From assembly GCA_903830985.1 (NCBI GenBank), contig CAIKVZ010000306.1:1-37481 (forward strand): a DNA stretch of 37,481 bases. Direction: 5' to 3'. Both the position numbers and the translations under genes were made by a program. This stretch comes from an uncultured beta proteobacterium (GTDB taxonomy: Bacteria; Pseudomonadota; Gammaproteobacteria; Burkholderiales; Burkholderiaceae_C). Every line of letters begins with the position of its first letter. The stretch's first letter is position 1. Shown here one piece after another: positions 1 through 9,458 of the stretch. The notes below the pieces were generated by a model. That model saw only the letters and a list, made by a program, of their open reading frames with translations. It was not told the origin of the DNA and did no database searches.

Positions 1-437
1 GATCGCGCCGAACCCAGACCGATCTTGGTCATGGCGTCCTTGAACTTGAGGCGGTCTTCGGCCTTGTCGATCGCCTCGGGCGTGGCGCCGATGAGTTCGA
101 CCTGGTATTTCTCCAGCACGCCGTGGTGCCACAGGTCCAGGGCGCAGTTGAGCGCAGTCTGTCCGCCCATGGTCGGCAGGATGGCGTCGGGGCGCTCCTT
201 GGCGATGATCTTCTCCACCGTCTGCCAGGTGATGGGCTCGATGTAGGTGACGTCGGCCGTGGCCGGATCGGTCATGATCGTCGCCGGATTGCTGTTGATC
301 AGGATGACCTTGTAGCCCTCCTCGCGCAGTGCCTTGCAGGCCTGTACGCCGGAGTAATCGAACTCGCAAGCCTGGCCGATGATGATCGGACCCGCGCCGA
401 TGATGAGGATGCTTTTCAGATCTGTGCGTTTAGGCAT
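1..437 (-). CDS. carB: Carbamoyl-phosphate synthase large subunit, N-terminal part (cut by window edge)
   Basis: This is the first 145 codons of the large subunit, which makes carbamoyl phosphate from bicarbonate, ATP and ammonia passed from CarA, feeding pyrimidine and arginine synthesis in the cytoplasm. The start reads [20 protein letters not shown], followed by the [10 protein letters not shown] segment and [11 protein letters not shown], which are the hallmarks of the pre-ATP-grasp and first ATP-grasp region of CarB. The family is about 1,070 residues long, so roughly 925 residues lie beyond the left edge. The ATG (435-437) overlaps the carA stop codon by 8 bp, so translation is likely coupled to carA. 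The identification is secure; nothing can be said about the C-terminal allosteric domain. Confidence 0.97.
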   Translation of the reverse strand, partial: MPKRTDLKSILIIGAGPIIIGQACEFDYSGVQACKALREEGYKVILINSNPATIMTDPATADVTYIEPITWQTVEKIIAKERPDAILPTMGGQTALNCALDLWHHGVLEKYQVELIGATPEAIDKAEDRLKFKDAMTKIGLGSAR

Positions 438-1641
438 TCTTTGCCCCTGTCGTGTTGTCGTGCTGTTCCATCAAGCCGATGAAGCGGTCGAACAAATAGG
501 CAATGTCGTGCGGTCCCGGCGAGGCTTCGGGGTGACCCTGGAAGCTGAAGGCGGGTTGGTCGGTGCGTTGCACGCCTTGCAGCGTGCCGTCAAACAGGCT
601 CACGTGCGTGGCGCGCAACGTCGCCGGCAAGTCCTTTTCGTCCACGGCAAAACCGTGGTTCTGGCTGGTGATGCTGACGCGGCCGCTGTCGAGTTCCTTC
701 ACCGGATGATTCGCGCCGTGGTGGCCGAACTTCATCTTGAAGGTCTTGGCACCACTGGCCAGGGCCATTATCTGGTGCCCCAGGCAGATGCCGAAGCTCG
801 GTATGCCGGTGTCCATCAGTTCGCGCGCCGCGGCGATCGCGTAAACGCAGGGCTGCGGGTCGCCAGGACCGTTGGAGAAGAAGATGCCGTCGGGCTGCAG
901 TTTGAGGACTTCGGCGGCGCTGGTTTGCGCCGGCACCACCGTGACCTTGCAGCCGCGTGAGGCCAACATGCGCAGGATGTTGAACTTGACACCGAAGTCA
1001 TAGGCCACGACGTGAAACTTCGGCGCGTCCTGCGTGCCGTAACCGGGCTTGCCGGCCAGTGCCGGATTCGACAACTCCCACTCGGTTTGCGTCCACGCGT
1101 AGGGCATGCTGCAGGACACCACTTTGGCCAGGTCAAGTCCGGTCATGTCGGGCGCCGAGCGCGCCAGAGCGACGGCCTGATCTTTCAGGCACTGCGTGAC
1201 AACAGCGCCTGCGGGCAAAGCCAGGATGCAGCCGTTTTGCGCACCGCCGGTGCGTAGATGTCGGGTCAACATGCGGGTGTCGAGGTTGGCAATCGCCACG
1301 GTCTTTTCCTGCACCAAGTAATCGGACAGGCTCAGGGTCTGGCGGAAATTGGACGCCAGCAGCGGCAAATCCTTGATGACCAGACCGGCGGCGTGCACCT
1401 TGGCCGCTTCAACGTCCTGCGGATTCACCCCGGTGTTGCCGATATGGGGATAGGTCAAGGTCACGATCTGCTGGCAGTAGCTGGGGTCGGTCAGGATTTC
1501 CTGATAACCCGACATGGCGGTGTTGAACACCACCTCGCCGACTGTGGAGCCTGCGGCTCCAATGGAATTACCAACAAAGACCGTGCCGTCTGCGAGCGCC
1601 AGGATGGCGGGCGGGAATTTTCCCTGTAAAGACAAAAGCAC
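430..1641 (-). CDS. carA: Carbamoyl-phosphate synthase small (glutaminase) subunit
   Basis: CarA hydrolyses glutamine and channels ammonia to CarB. The protein has 403 residues, within the normal range of 375-400 or slightly above. The N-terminal CPSase_sm domain (about 8-135) is followed by a class I glutamine amidotransferase domain (about 210-390). The nucleophile Cys286 lies in GICLGHQ, and the other triad residues are His370 and Glu372 in [11 protein letters not shown]. The start is GTG, chosen because a good GGAGAA ribosome-binding site lies 4 nt upstream of it and the N-terminus ([20 protein letters not shown]) fits the family. It overlaps carB by 8 bp and sits behind its own promoter and a structured leader, so carAB is probably regulated separately from the long operon that precedes it. 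Confidence 0.97.
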   Translation of the reverse strand: MLLSLQGKFPPAILALADGTVFVGNSIGAAGSTVGEVVFNTAMSGYQEILTDPSYCQQIVTLTYPHIGNTGVNPQDVEAAKVHAAGLVIKDLPLLASNFRQTLSLSDYLVQEKTVAIANLDTRMLTRHLRTGGAQNGCILALPAGAVVTQCLKDQAVALARSAPDMTGLDLAKVVSCSMPYAWTQTEWELSNPALAGKPGYGTQDAPKFHVVAYDFGVKFNILRMLASRGCKVTVVPAQTSAAEVLKLQPDGIFFSNGPGDPQPCVYAIAAARELMDTGIPSFGICLGHQIMALASGAKTFKMKFGHHGANHPVKELDSGRVSITSQNHGFAVDEKDLPATLRATHVSLFDGTLQGVQRTDQPAFSFQGHPEASPGPHDIAYLFDRFIGLMEQHDNTTGAKNA

Positions 1642-1667
1642 TGGGTTCTCCGAACAAGTTGCGGTTA

Positions 1668-1740
1668 CGCCCCAGCGTGCTCAGGAGCTGGGCTCCTGGA
1701 TGCTGCTATGTTTGTGTGAAGTCTGGATTGCGCTGGGGCG
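1668..1740 (-). promoter_or_regulatory. Structured carA leader: nested inverted repeats
   Basis: Two perfect inverted repeats are nested inside the carA leader. The outer one is 10 bp (1668-1677 CGCCCCAGCG with 1731-1740 CGCTGGGGCG). The inner one is a 7-bp hairpin with a 3-nt loop (1682-1688 and 1692-1698, CAGGAGC/GCTCCTG). Neither is followed by a U tract on the transcribed strand, so neither is an intrinsic terminator. The outer stem ends about 27 nt before the carA start, close to but not covering the GGAGAA ribosome-binding site. A role in controlling carAB is plausible but unproven. Confidence 0.5.
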
Positions 1741-1760
1741 ACGCTTTAGAAAAGCCCCCC

Positions 1761-1766
1761 ATTATA
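1761..1766 (-). promoter_or_regulatory. Candidate carAB promoter, -10 box TATAAT followed by a G run
   Basis: On the minus strand a perfect TATAAT is followed directly by six G residues and CTTTTC. It lies about 120 nt upstream of the carA start, leaving a leader of about 110 nt. No good -35 hexamer is visible at 16-18 bp spacing, so an activator or a weak -35 must be assumed. The start site would fall at the end of the G run (about 1754-1755). A homopolymeric start region is the kind of context in which pyrimidine operons use start-site switching or reiterative transcription, but that is inference only. Confidence 0.55.
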
Positions 1767-1825
1767 CCGGTCGACTCTCCTGCGCGAGCACGGCCGGGAA
1801 GCAAAACCCCGGAGCTCACAGGAGA

Positions 1826-2602
1826 TCAGGACTTGGCGCTGGCACTGGCGTGCAGACAGATCGCTGCCGCCGCTGCGACATTGAGCGATTCCTCGCCACC
1901 GGGCTGAGCGATGCGTATCGCCATGGTGGCGCGCGCCCCCAATTCGGGGCACACGCCCTGCCCTTCGTGTCCCATGGCCCAGGCACAGGGCATGGGCAGA
2001 TCTGCGCGGTTCAGGTATTGCCCTTCATGCGAACTGGTGACGACGATAGGCACGGCCAGGGCGTCAAGATCGGCCAGATCGGCGCCTTCGATCAGGCGCA
2101 GCGCAAAGTGCGCGCCCATCCCAGAACGCAGCACCTTGGGGCTCCACAACGCGGCCGTGCCTTTCAGTGCGATGACCTGGGCAAAGCCGAAGGCCGAGGC
2201 GCTGCGCAGGATGGAGCCGACATTGCCGGCATCCTGCACCCGGTCCAGGATGACGCTGGCCACACCGGGCAGCACAGCAGGCACCTCCGGCAGTTCAAGC
2301 ACAAAGCCCATTTGGGCGGGCGACTCCAGCGCGCTCAGGTCGCGCCACAAGGCATCGTCCAGCACCAGGGTCTTTGCTGCACACTGCGTCCACTCCCTTG
2401 GGGCCAGGGGCCAGTACGAGGCAGCAAACACCGCCTGCGCTGGACGCACACCACGCGCCAAAGCAGCACGGCACAGGTGATCGCCCTCGATCCAGACGCG
2501 CCCCGACTTGCGGTAGGCGGTGTTGTCCTGCGCCAGACGGCGCAAGGCTTTCAACTGTGCGTTGTCGCGCGACTGGATGAATTGCACATCGGATGCCGTC
2601 AT
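1826..2602 (-). CDS. SpoU/TrmH-family RNA 2'-O-methyltransferase
   Basis: This 258-residue protein is an S-adenosylmethionine-dependent RNA ribose methyltransferase of the SPOUT superfamily. It has an N-terminal substrate-binding region (about 8-105) and the three SpoU motifs. These are motif 1 around [18 protein letters not shown] (Asn127, Arg133), motif 2 around [16 protein letters not shown], and motif 3 (GHEGQGV, then [16 protein letters not shown]), which together form the trefoil knot and cofactor site. The start ATG at 2600-2602 overlaps the rnhB stop as ATGA; a longer in-frame extension into rnhB is not credible. The target could be 23S rRNA (RlmB-like) or tRNA; the sequence does not decide. 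It is the last gene of the lipid A run before the carA promoter. Confidence 0.9.
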   Translation of the reverse strand: MTASDVQFIQSRDNAQLKALRRLAQDNTAYRKSGRVWIEGDHLCRAALARGVRPAQAVFAASYWPLAPREWTQCAAKTLVLDDALWRDLSALESPAQMGFVLELPEVPAVLPGVASVILDRVQDAGNVGSILRSASAFGFAQVIALKGTAALWSPKVLRSGMGAHFALRLIEGADLADLDALAVPIVVTSSHEGQYLNRADLPMPCAWAMGHEGQGVCPELGARATMAIRIAQPGGEESLNVAAAAAICLHASASAKS

Positions 2603-3222
2603 GTGCCCTGCTCCAGCAGACTCAGCCGCACCGGGGCAAAGGACCTGCGGTGCTCCGGGCACGGGCCATGGACCGTGAGTGCAGCCAGATGCTGGGCCGT
2701 GCCGTAGCCCTTGTGCTTCGCGAAACCGTAGTGCGGGAATTGCTCATCCAGCAGCAGGCAGCGACGGTCGCGGTAAACCTTGGCCAGAATCGACGCGGCG
2801 GAGATCGCCGCCACCTTGGAGTCGCCGCGCACGATGGCCTCGGCGCGCACGTCCATCACGGGAATGTGGTTGCCATCGATCAGTGCCAACTGGGGCTTCA
2901 GGCGCAGGCCCAGCACGGCGCGGCGCATGGCCAGCAACGTCGCCTGCAGGATGTTGAGGCGATCGATCTCCTCCACGCTGGCCTCGGCAATGCAAAAGCA
3001 CAGGGCCTTGGCGCGAATTTCCTCGTACAGTTTTTCCCGCCGGGTGGCGCTCAGGACCTTGGAGTCGGCCAGGCCCCGTATCGGATGGAGCTCGTCCAGG
3101 ATGACAGCCGCAGCCACCACCGGACCGGCCAGCGGTCCGCGTCCGGCCTCGTCCACGCCGGCGATCAGGCCGACGTTGTTCCAGGGCAATTGCTCAGGTG
3201 TTGAGGATTTTTTCGAGCGCAT
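2599..3222 (-). CDS. rnhB: Ribonuclease HII
   Basis: RNase HII nicks RNA in RNA/DNA hybrids and removes misincorporated ribonucleotides. The protein has 207 residues, the usual length. The metal-binding acidic residues are visible: Asp24 and Glu25 in [15 protein letters not shown], Asp116 in LALIDGNH and Asp134 in RGDSKV, with the same 18-residue spacing between the last two as in the E. coli enzyme. The chosen ATG overlaps the 3' end of lpxB by 29 bp. An internal TTG (at LPWNN, just after the lpxB stop) is a possible alternative start that keeps the whole catalytic domain. The lpxB-rnhB order is common in proteobacteria. Confidence 0.95.
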   Translation of the reverse strand: MRSKKSSTPEQLPWNNVGLIAGVDEAGRGPLAGPVVAAAVILDELHPIRGLADSKVLSATRREKLYEEIRAKALCFCIAEASVEEIDRLNILQATLLAMRRAVLGLRLKPQLALIDGNHIPVMDVRAEAIVRGDSKVAAISAASILAKVYRDRRCLLLDEQFPHYGFAKHKGYGTAQHLAALTVHGPCPEHRRSFAPVRLSLLEQGT

Positions 3223-4366
3223 CGGCAGCCAATCGACGGGTGTCGCGTTGCAACTCTAGGTGCAGCGCATTGAATCTTTTTTCCAGTGCCGCTATTTTGC
3301 CCGGGGCTTGCTGCGGTGCGGCCAGCCATTGCAATACCGCGTCGCTCAGCGCCTGGGGCGTGGCGGCCTGCTGGATGTACTCGGGCACGACAAATTCCTG
3401 GCACAGGATATTGGGCAGGCCGACCCAAGGCTGGAGCTGCTTGGGAGCCATGATGCGCCAGGACAACCAGTGCATGTTGTAGGCGATCACCATGGGCCGC
3501 TTGAACAGCGCCGCTTCCAGCGTGGCGGTGCCGCTGGCGATGAGCGTCACGTCGCAGGCCGCCAACACCGTGTGCGACTGACCCGCGACGACCTGCACCC
3601 GGTCCTGCAGGCCGCTGAGTTGCACGGCTTGCCGCACCTCGTCCAGCACGCCCGGGGCCGCCGGCAGGATAAAGCGCGTGCCCGGGCGCGCCTGATGGAT
3701 CAGCGCTGCAGCAGCGAGGAATCGGGGCGCGATGTTGCGCAGCTCGGATTTGCGACTGCCCGGCAGCAGTGCCACAACCTGCGCATCCAGCGGCAATCCG
3801 AGTTGGCTGCGCGCCGCCGCCTTGTCGACCTGCATGGGGATGACGCTGGCCAGGGGGTGGCCCACGTAGGTCGCCGCGATGCCGTGCCGTGCCAGCAAAG
3901 CCGGCTCAAAGGGGAACAGACACAGGACATGGTCCACGCTGCGCCGTATCTTATCCACCCGCTCGGGCCGCCAAGCCCAAATCGAGGGGCAGACGAAGTG
4001 CACGGTCTTGATGCCTTGGGCCTTCAGGTCGGCCTCGAGATCCAAATTGAAATCAGGCGCATCAACACCGATGAAAACATCGGGCGGCGCGGCCAGCAGA
4101 CGGCTTCGCAGTTGTTTGCGAATGCCGAGAATCTCCAGGTAGTGCCGCAGCACTTCGGCATAACCGCTGACCGCGAGTTTGCTGTTCGGCCACCAGGCCT
4201 CAAAGCCCTGCTGCACCATCTGAGGCCCACCGATGCCAACCGGCTTCAAAGCCGGCCAGCGCTCGCGCAGGCCGCCCAGCAGCAGGCCCGCCAACAGGTC
4301 ACCGGAAGACTCCCCCGCCACCATGGCCAGCTGGGGCGCCATCGGCGCCAAAGGCAGGCTCGGCAT
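3194..4366 (-). CDS. lpxB: Lipid-A-disaccharide synthase
   Basis: LpxB joins UDP-2,3-diacylglucosamine and lipid X to form the lipid A disaccharide on the cytoplasmic face of the inner membrane. The protein has 390 residues, matching the GT19 family. Visible signatures include [13 protein letters not shown] near the N-terminus, GIGGPQM, the YAEVL segment, [10 protein letters not shown], the [15 protein letters not shown] block and [12 protein letters not shown]. The start codon follows the lpxA stop with no gap (TGA then ATG), so expression is tightly coupled to lpxA. A start at the second Met (MAPQL) is possible. It overlaps rnhB by 29 bp. Confidence 0.97.
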   Translation of the reverse strand: MPSLPLAPMAPQLAMVAGESSGDLLAGLLLGGLRERWPALKPVGIGGPQMVQQGFEAWWPNSKLAVSGYAEVLRHYLEILGIRKQLRSRLLAAPPDVFIGVDAPDFNLDLEADLKAQGIKTVHFVCPSIWAWRPERVDKIRRSVDHVLCLFPFEPALLARHGIAATYVGHPLASVIPMQVDKAAARSQLGLPLDAQVVALLPGSRKSELRNIAPRFLAAAALIHQARPGTRFILPAAPGVLDEVRQAVQLSGLQDRVQVVAGQSHTVLAACDVTLIASGTATLEAALFKRPMVIAYNMHWLSWRIMAPKQLQPWVGLPNILCQEFVVPEYIQQAATPQALSDAVLQWLAAPQQAPGKIAALEKRFNALHLELQRDTRRLAADALEKILNT

Positions 4367-5155
4367 TCAGCGGGCGATGCCGCGCGTCGCGTTCGCCAGG
4401 AATTCGTTCATCAGCGCGATGTCTCCCGCCGCATCGGGGCTTTCAATGGCCAGAGCGGCAATCGCCGCACGTGCATCTTCCAAGGTCCGGCCCTGACGGT
4501 ACAGCAGCTTGTGCATCTGCTTGACCGCGCCCAGGCGTGTGGCATTGAAATCGCGCCGGCGCAGCCCCACGCTGTTGACGCCGCGCACGGCCAACGGGTT
4601 GCCGTCGACCATCATGTAGGGAGGAACGTCCTGCGACACCGCACTGCCAAAACCGACCATGGCGTGGGCTCCGACCTTGACAAACTGGTGGATGCCCACG
4701 AGTCCGCCCACCGTGACCCAGTCCGCCAGATGAACGTGCCCACCCAGCGTGGTGTTGTTCGCGAGTGTGGTGTGGTCATCGACCTGGCAGTCGTGCGCGA
4801 TGTGCGTGTACGCCATGATCCAGTTGTGGTGGCCCACGCGCGTGATCCCACCTGCGGCAGGAACCCCCAGGCTGAAGGTGCAGAATTCGCGGATGGTGTT
4901 GTGGTCACCGATCACCAGTTCCGTGGGTTCACCGGCGTACTTCTTGTCCTGCGGCGCCGTGCCCAGGGAATTGAACTGGAAGATCTGGTTGTCGCAGCCT
5001 ATCGTGGTGTGGCCCTCGATCACACAGTGGGCGCCGACCGTGCTGCGCGCGCCGATCTTCACGTGCGCTCCGATGATGCTGTAGGGCCCGACGCTGACCG
5101 TGCTGTCGAGCTCAGCCTGGCGGTCGATCAGGGCCGTGGGGTGGATGAGTGTCAT
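4367..5155 (-). CDS. lpxA: Acyl-ACP:UDP-GlcNAc O-acyltransferase
   Basis: LpxA puts the first 3-hydroxyacyl chain on UDP-GlcNAc to start lipid A synthesis. The 262-residue protein shows the left-handed beta-helix hexapeptide repeats (from [20 protein letters not shown] onward), the catalytic His121 in THIAHDC (E. coli His125) and the [20 protein letters not shown] segment. At the acyl-chain ruler position, E. coli Gly173 aligns without gaps to Phe169 here ([14 protein letters not shown]), a bulky residue expected to shorten the bound chain. It lies between fabZ and lpxB in the usual lpxD-fabZ-lpxA-lpxB order, with a 24-bp gap to fabZ. Confidence 0.97.
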   Translation of the reverse strand: MTLIHPTALIDRQAELDSTVSVGPYSIIGAHVKIGARSTVGAHCVIEGHTTIGCDNQIFQFNSLGTAPQDKKYAGEPTELVIGDHNTIREFCTFSLGVPAAGGITRVGHHNWIMAYTHIAHDCQVDDHTTLANNTTLGGHVHLADWVTVGGLVGIHQFVKVGAHAMVGFGSAVSQDVPPYMMVDGNPLAVRGVNSVGLRRRDFNATRLGAVKQMHKLLYRQGRTLEDARAAIAALAIESPDAAGDIALMNEFLANATRGIAR

Positions 5156-5179
5156 ATTGCCCGACCTGTCTGGCGCATC

Positions 5180-5620
5180 TCAGCCCACCGAACGCACGGT
5201 GCACATGAAGTCAGCCTCGCAGGCGATCTGATCACCGACCCGGGTCACGCCCTTGAACTTGAAGATGCCGGCCTTCTGGCGCTCGATCGTGACGTCCATG
5301 ATCAATTGGTCGCCCGGCTCCACGGGACGTTTGAAACGTGCGTTGTCGATGCCGACGAAATAGATCACCGACGTGTCGTCGGCGCCTGCGCCCAGGGCGT
5401 CGAAAGACAACAGTCCTGCGGCCTGCGCCATGGCTTCGATGATCAGCACGCCCGGCATCACGGGACGGTGCGGAAAGTGCCCGACAAAAAAGGGCTCGTT
5501 GATGGTCACGTTCTTCAGCGCCTTGATGCGCTTGCCAGTCTCCAGTTCCAGCACCCTATCCACCAACAGGAAGGGATAGCGGTGCGGCAATTTTTTCAGA
5601 ATCTGGTGAATGTCCATCAT
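5180..5620 (-). CDS. fabZ: 3-hydroxyacyl-ACP dehydratase
   Basis: FabZ dehydrates 3-hydroxyacyl-ACP in fatty acid elongation and competes with LpxA and LpxD for the same substrate pool, which explains its place inside the lipid A cluster. The 146-residue hot-dog protein has the [11 protein letters not shown] start and the catalytic His48 in [11 protein letters not shown] and Glu62 in IIEAMAQ. The first ATG overlaps the lpxD stop by 4 bp (ATGA); the next codon is also ATG, so the start is certain to within one residue. Confidence 0.97.
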   Translation of the reverse strand: MMDIHQILKKLPHRYPFLLVDRVLELETGKRIKALKNVTINEPFFVGHFPHRPVMPGVLIIEAMAQAAGLLSFDALGAGADDTSVIYFVGIDNARFKRPVEPGDQLIMDVTIERQKAGIFKFKGVTRVGDQIACEADFMCTVRSVG

Positions 5621-6600
5621 GTCTTTGTTCCTTCAATCATTTTTTCCAACGCCTTGATACGCTCGCGCAGGCTGTGCAACTGTTTCAAGGTGGCGGCATT
5701 TTTTTCCCAGGCCGCATTTTCATCAATCGGGAAGAAGCCTGTGTACTGCCCCGGCTTGTGGATGGAGCGTGTCACCATGGAGTTGGCCGAGATGTGCACA
5801 TGGTCAGCCAGCGTGAGGTGGCCCAGTACATTCGCCGCACCGCCAATGGTGCAGTGTGCGCCGATGACGGCACTGCCGGCCACGCCGGCGCAACCGGCCA
5901 TGGCGGTGTGGGCGCCGATCTGCACGTTATGGCCGATCTGGATCAGGTTGTCCAGTTTTACGCCGTTGCCGATGACGGTGTCCTGCAAAGCGCCGCGGTC
6001 GATGCAAGTGTTGGCGCCGATCTCTACGTCGTTGCCAATGCGCACCGCACCGAGCTGTTCGATCTTTTCCCAGGCACCCGCATTGGGTGCAAAGCCAAAA
6101 CCATCGGCGCCCAGCACCACGCCCGAATGCAGGATACAACGCTCACCGACCACACAGTATTCACCGACGGTAACGCGCGACTTGAGCACGCTGCCGGCAC
6201 CGATGCGCGCGCCGCGCTCGACCACGCACAGCGGCCCCACTGTCGCCGTCGCATCGACCAAGGCCTCGGGGTCGATGACCGCACTGGGATGCAGACGTGG
6301 CCCTGGCGGCTGCGGCAGGCTCTTCTTCCAGAGCTGGGTGAGCCGGGCATAGTACAGATAAGGCTGATCGGCAATGATGCAGGCACCCCGCTTCAGGGCT
6401 GCGCTGCGCATGGCAGGTGCGACGATCACACAACCGGCCCTGGACGCCGCCAGTTGCTGTTGGTACTTGGGATTGTTGAGGAAACTCAGGTCCTCGGGCC
6501 CGGCCGATTCCAGCGGCGCCAGGCCGGTGATCAGCAGTTGCGGATCACCACAGAGTTCGCCCTGCAGGACTTCGACAATGGACGCTAGACGCAAGGCCAC
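5617..6600 (-). CDS. lpxD: UDP-3-O-(3-hydroxyacyl)glucosamine N-acyltransferase
   Basis: LpxD adds the second, N-linked hydroxyacyl chain in lipid A synthesis. The protein has 327 residues. An N-terminal uridine-binding domain (about 1-100, with the LSFLNNPKY segment) precedes a left-handed beta-helix of hexapeptide repeats (about 105-300), and a C-terminal helix ([17 protein letters not shown]) follows. The catalytic His224 lies in [10 protein letters not shown]. The start is GTG, 9 nt after the skp stop; a run of seven T residues lies between the two genes but without a stable hairpin, so it is not scored as a terminator. Confidence 0.96.
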   Translation of the reverse strand: MALRLASIVEVLQGELCGDPQLLITGLAPLESAGPEDLSFLNNPKYQQQLAASRAGCVIVAPAMRSAALKRGACIIADQPYLYYARLTQLWKKSLPQPPGPRLHPSAVIDPEALVDATATVGPLCVVERGARIGAGSVLKSRVTVGEYCVVGERCILHSGVVLGADGFGFAPNAGAWEKIEQLGAVRIGNDVEIGANTCIDRGALQDTVIGNGVKLDNLIQIGHNVQIGAHTAMAGCAGVAGSAVIGAHCTIGGAANVLGHLTLADHVHISANSMVTRSIHKPGQYTGFFPIDENAAWEKNAATLKQLHSLRERIKALEKMIEGTKT

Positions 6601-6609
6601 ACAAAAAAA

Positions 6610-7116
6610 CTACTTGCCGCCGTTCATGGCCTTGAGCACGCGATCGGTGATGTCGTGCTTGGGGTTCATGTACACAGCTTCCTGCAGGATCACGTCGTAT
6701 TTTTCCGACTCGGCCACCTGTTTCACCACCTTGTTGGCACGCTCCAGGACTTGCTGCAATTCTTCGTTTTTGCGCGTGGTCAGGTCCTCCTGAAACTCTC
6801 GACGCTTGCGCTGGAATTCACGGTCCTGATCGACCAGTTGTTTTTGCCGCGCGTTGCGCTGTGCTTCCGGCATGGTGGGCGCATCACGTTCGAATTTGTC
6901 GCCTGCCGCCTTCAATGTGTTGCCGAGTTCTACCAATTCCTTCTCGCGCTTGGCAAATTCCTGCTCGAGCTTGGTTTGCGCAATCTTGGCGCTGTTGGCC
7001 TCCTTGAGCAACCGATCGGTATTCACAAAACCGATGCGAAATTCCTGCGCCATGGCGGCCACGGACAGGACACAGAAGAAACCAGCCAGCAGGCTTTGAC
7101 GAACGAGGTGCTTCAT
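6610..7116 (-). CDS. skp: Periplasmic chaperone Skp/OmpH
   Basis: Skp holds unfolded outer-membrane proteins in the periplasm for delivery to the BAM complex. The 168-residue protein starts with a signal peptide (MKHLVRQSLLAGFFCVLSVA, cleavage expected near residue 23). A short beta strand (FRIGFVNTDRLL) follows, then long charged helices (about 35-140) that form the coiled-coil tentacles, and a C-terminal strand (KYDVILQEAVYMN). Its ATG shares one base with the bamA stop (TAATG). The bamA-skp-lpxD order is classical. Confidence 0.95.
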   Translation of the reverse strand: MKHLVRQSLLAGFFCVLSVAAMAQEFRIGFVNTDRLLKEANSAKIAQTKLEQEFAKREKELVELGNTLKAAGDKFERDAPTMPEAQRNARQKQLVDQDREFQRKRREFQEDLTTRKNEELQQVLERANKVVKQVAESEKYDVILQEAVYMNPKHDITDRVLKAMNGGK

Positions 7117-9413
7117 TAGAATGAGGTTCCAATATTGAATTGCAGTGCCTGGATTTTATCCCCAGCGAACTTGGTGATTGGACGGGCATAGGAAAGGCGC
7201 AGCGGGCCCATGGGCGAAATCCAGCTGACCCCCAGACCGTAGGAGGACCGCAGTTCGTTAAGGCGGATGCGTTCGCCCTCGCCAAACACATTGCCTGCGT
7301 CGACAAATGCATAGGCGCGCAGTGAACGGTCATTGCCGGCACCGGGGAAGGGCGAGCTCAATTCGGCGTTCAGGTTGATCTTGTTGGGTCCACCCACCAC
7401 GGAACCCGAGACATCGCGCGGACCCAGCGTCCCTTGCTCAAAGCCACGCACCGAGCCCAGACCACCCGAGTAGAAATTCTTGAACACCGGGAACGGCCGA
7501 CCGCTGAGTCCCTTGCCCAGTCCGATTTCCACGTTCGTGCCGAAAGTTATTTTTTTCGTCAAAGGCAAGAACATCTGATTCTGGTAGCTGCCGCGGATGT
7601 AGCGCGCGTCACCGGCCACACCCCAGTCCGACATCAGTCGCTGGAAGCTGCCGCTGGTGGGTGTGACTGCGCTGTCGCGGTCATCGCGGCCCCAGCCGAC
7701 TGTCAAAGGTATGGCCGTGCTGGTGTAACCGAACTGGCTGGCATAGGCCAGATAGGCGACGGGAATATTGGTCCCCGGAACGATCTTGGTCTGCTCCAGA
7801 TTGCCGCCAAAAAACACCGTGTCGCGCTCGTTGAAGGGCACACCGAAGCGCAGGCCTGCACCCGTAGTGTGCAACTCGTAGTTGCCGCCCAGGTCCTGGT
7901 AGGGTGTGCTGGAACGGTAATAGGCCTCTAGCGTGCGCGAGATGCCGTCGGGGGTGAAGTAGGGATTGGTGGTGTTCACCGCCAGGGTCTTGTTGTAGCG
8001 GCTGGTGTTGATTTCCAGCCCCAGGTAGTTGCCCGACCCGAAAGCATTTTCCTGCTTGATACCGAACTGCAGGCCCAGCTTGTCGGCCGAGGAAAAATTC
8101 GCCCCCAGGCTGATGCTGCCCGTGGGCTTTTCCACCACCGTCAGGATCAGGTCGACCTGGTCGTTGGAGCCCGGGACTTCCTGGGTCTCGATGTTGACCT
8201 CCTTGAAATAACCCAGCCGGTCGACACGGTCGCGTGACATCTTGATCTTGTCGCCGTCGTACCAGGCGGCTTCCATCTGCCGGAATTCGCGCCGCACGAC
8301 TTCGTCGCGCGTCGTGTTGTTGCCGGCGATATTGATGCGGCGTACATAGGCGCGGCGTGACGGATCGGCCTGCAGCACCAGCGCCACCGAATTGTTGCTG
8401 CGGTCGATCTCCGGACGCGATTCAACGCGCGCAAAGGCGTAGCCGAAATTGCCGAAATACTCGGTGAACTGCTTGATGGTCTGCGCCACTTCGTCCGCGT
8501 TGTAGGCCTGTCCGGGCTTGATCTTCACCAGCGTCTTGAACTCTTTCTCGCGAGTCAGGTAGTTGCCTTCAAGCTTCACGGCCGAAACCACAAAGCGCTC
8601 GCCTTCGGTCACGTTGATGGTGACCGCAATGTCCTGCTTGTTGGCCGAAATCGCCACCGGTGTGGAGTCGATCTTGAACTCCAGGTAGCCCCGGCTCAGG
8701 TAGTACGAACGCAGGGTTTCCAGGTCGGCATTGAGCTTGGCCCGGGAATAGTGATTGGACTTGGTGTACCAACTGAGCCAGCCGCCATTGTCCAGATCGA
8801 ACAATCCGAGCAGGGTGGACTCGCTGAATACCTTGTTGCCAACGATGTGGATTTCATTGATCTTGGAAGGCTCGCCCTCCACGATGGTGAAGGTCAGGTT
8901 TACACGGTTGCGTTCCGTCGGCGTGACCGTGGTGACGACCTCGGCACCGTACAGGCTGCGGTTGATGTACTGGCGCAGCAATTCCTGCTCGGCCCGATCG
9001 GCCAGCGCCTTGTCGAAAGGCCGCCCTTCAGCCAGACCCACGTCGCGCATGGCCTTCTTCAGCACGTCCTTGTCGAACTCCTTGGCGCCGGAGAACTCCA
9101 CCTCGGCAACAGTCGGGCGTTCCTCCACGATGACGACCAGCACGCCGTCGACCACGTCGATGCGCACATCCTTGAACAGCCCCAGCGCAAACAGCGCGCG
9201 AATGGCCGCACTGCCCTTGTCGTCGCTGTAGGTGTCGCCAACACGCACGGGCAAAGAGGCGAACACGGTGCCAGGTTCCACCCGTTGCAAGCCCTCGACC
9301 CGGATGTCACGCACGGCAAAGGGCTCGACGGCCCAGACCAGCTGCGAAGCCAGGCTGAGTACGCTCACCATGGATACGGTGCGCAGGGAAATACGGTTGA
9401 ATTGAATTTTCAT
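7116..9413 (-). CDS. bamA: Outer-membrane protein assembly factor BamA
   Basis: BamA is the central pore of the complex that inserts beta-barrel proteins into the outer membrane. With the chosen start it has 765 residues. A signal peptide (about 1-28, ending QLVWA) is followed by five POTRA domains (about 30-425, the first at VRDIRVEGLQRVEPGTVFAS) and a C-terminal 16-strand barrel. The loop-6 motif VRGFEQGTLGPRD is present and the protein ends in a Phe, the outer-membrane sorting residue. I chose the ATG at 9411-9413 because it begins a good signal peptide; the longer GTG form adds nine residues without one. It follows rseP by 45 bp. Confidence 0.97.
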   Translation of the reverse strand: MKIQFNRISLRTVSMVSVLSLASQLVWAVEPFAVRDIRVEGLQRVEPGTVFASLPVRVGDTYSDDKGSAAIRALFALGLFKDVRIDVVDGVLVVIVEERPTVAEVEFSGAKEFDKDVLKKAMRDVGLAEGRPFDKALADRAEQELLRQYINRSLYGAEVVTTVTPTERNRVNLTFTIVEGEPSKINEIHIVGNKVFSESTLLGLFDLDNGGWLSWYTKSNHYSRAKLNADLETLRSYYLSRGYLEFKIDSTPVAISANKQDIAVTINVTEGERFVVSAVKLEGNYLTREKEFKTLVKIKPGQAYNADEVAQTIKQFTEYFGNFGYAFARVESRPEIDRSNNSVALVLQADPSRRAYVRRINIAGNNTTRDEVVRREFRQMEAAWYDGDKIKMSRDRVDRLGYFKEVNIETQEVPGSNDQVDLILTVVEKPTGSISLGANFSSADKLGLQFGIKQENAFGSGNYLGLEINTSRYNKTLAVNTTNPYFTPDGISRTLEAYYRSSTPYQDLGGNYELHTTGAGLRFGVPFNERDTVFFGGNLEQTKIVPGTNIPVAYLAYASQFGYTSTAIPLTVGWGRDDRDSAVTPTSGSFQRLMSDWGVAGDARYIRGSYQNQMFLPLTKKITFGTNVEIGLGKGLSGRPFPVFKNFYSGGLGSVRGFEQGTLGPRDVSGSVVGGPNKINLNAELSSPFPGAGNDRSLRAYAFVDAGNVFGEGERIRLNELRSSYGLGVSWISPMGPLRLSYARPITKFAGDKIQALQFNIGTSF

Positions 9414-9458
9414 GAATTGAAGCCCGACCCCGATCGCCACGCAATCGAAACCAGCAAG

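Noticed and set aside
3260-6352. 1030-codon open frame on the plus strand
   Set aside because: It lies antisense to lpxB, lpxA, fabZ and lpxD, which all have complete conserved motifs. Its residue mix is what GC-rich third positions produce in an antisense frame.
6601-6608. T run between skp and lpxD as an intrinsic terminator
   Set aside because: No stable hairpin precedes it, and the gap is only 9 bp inside a continuous lipid A operon.
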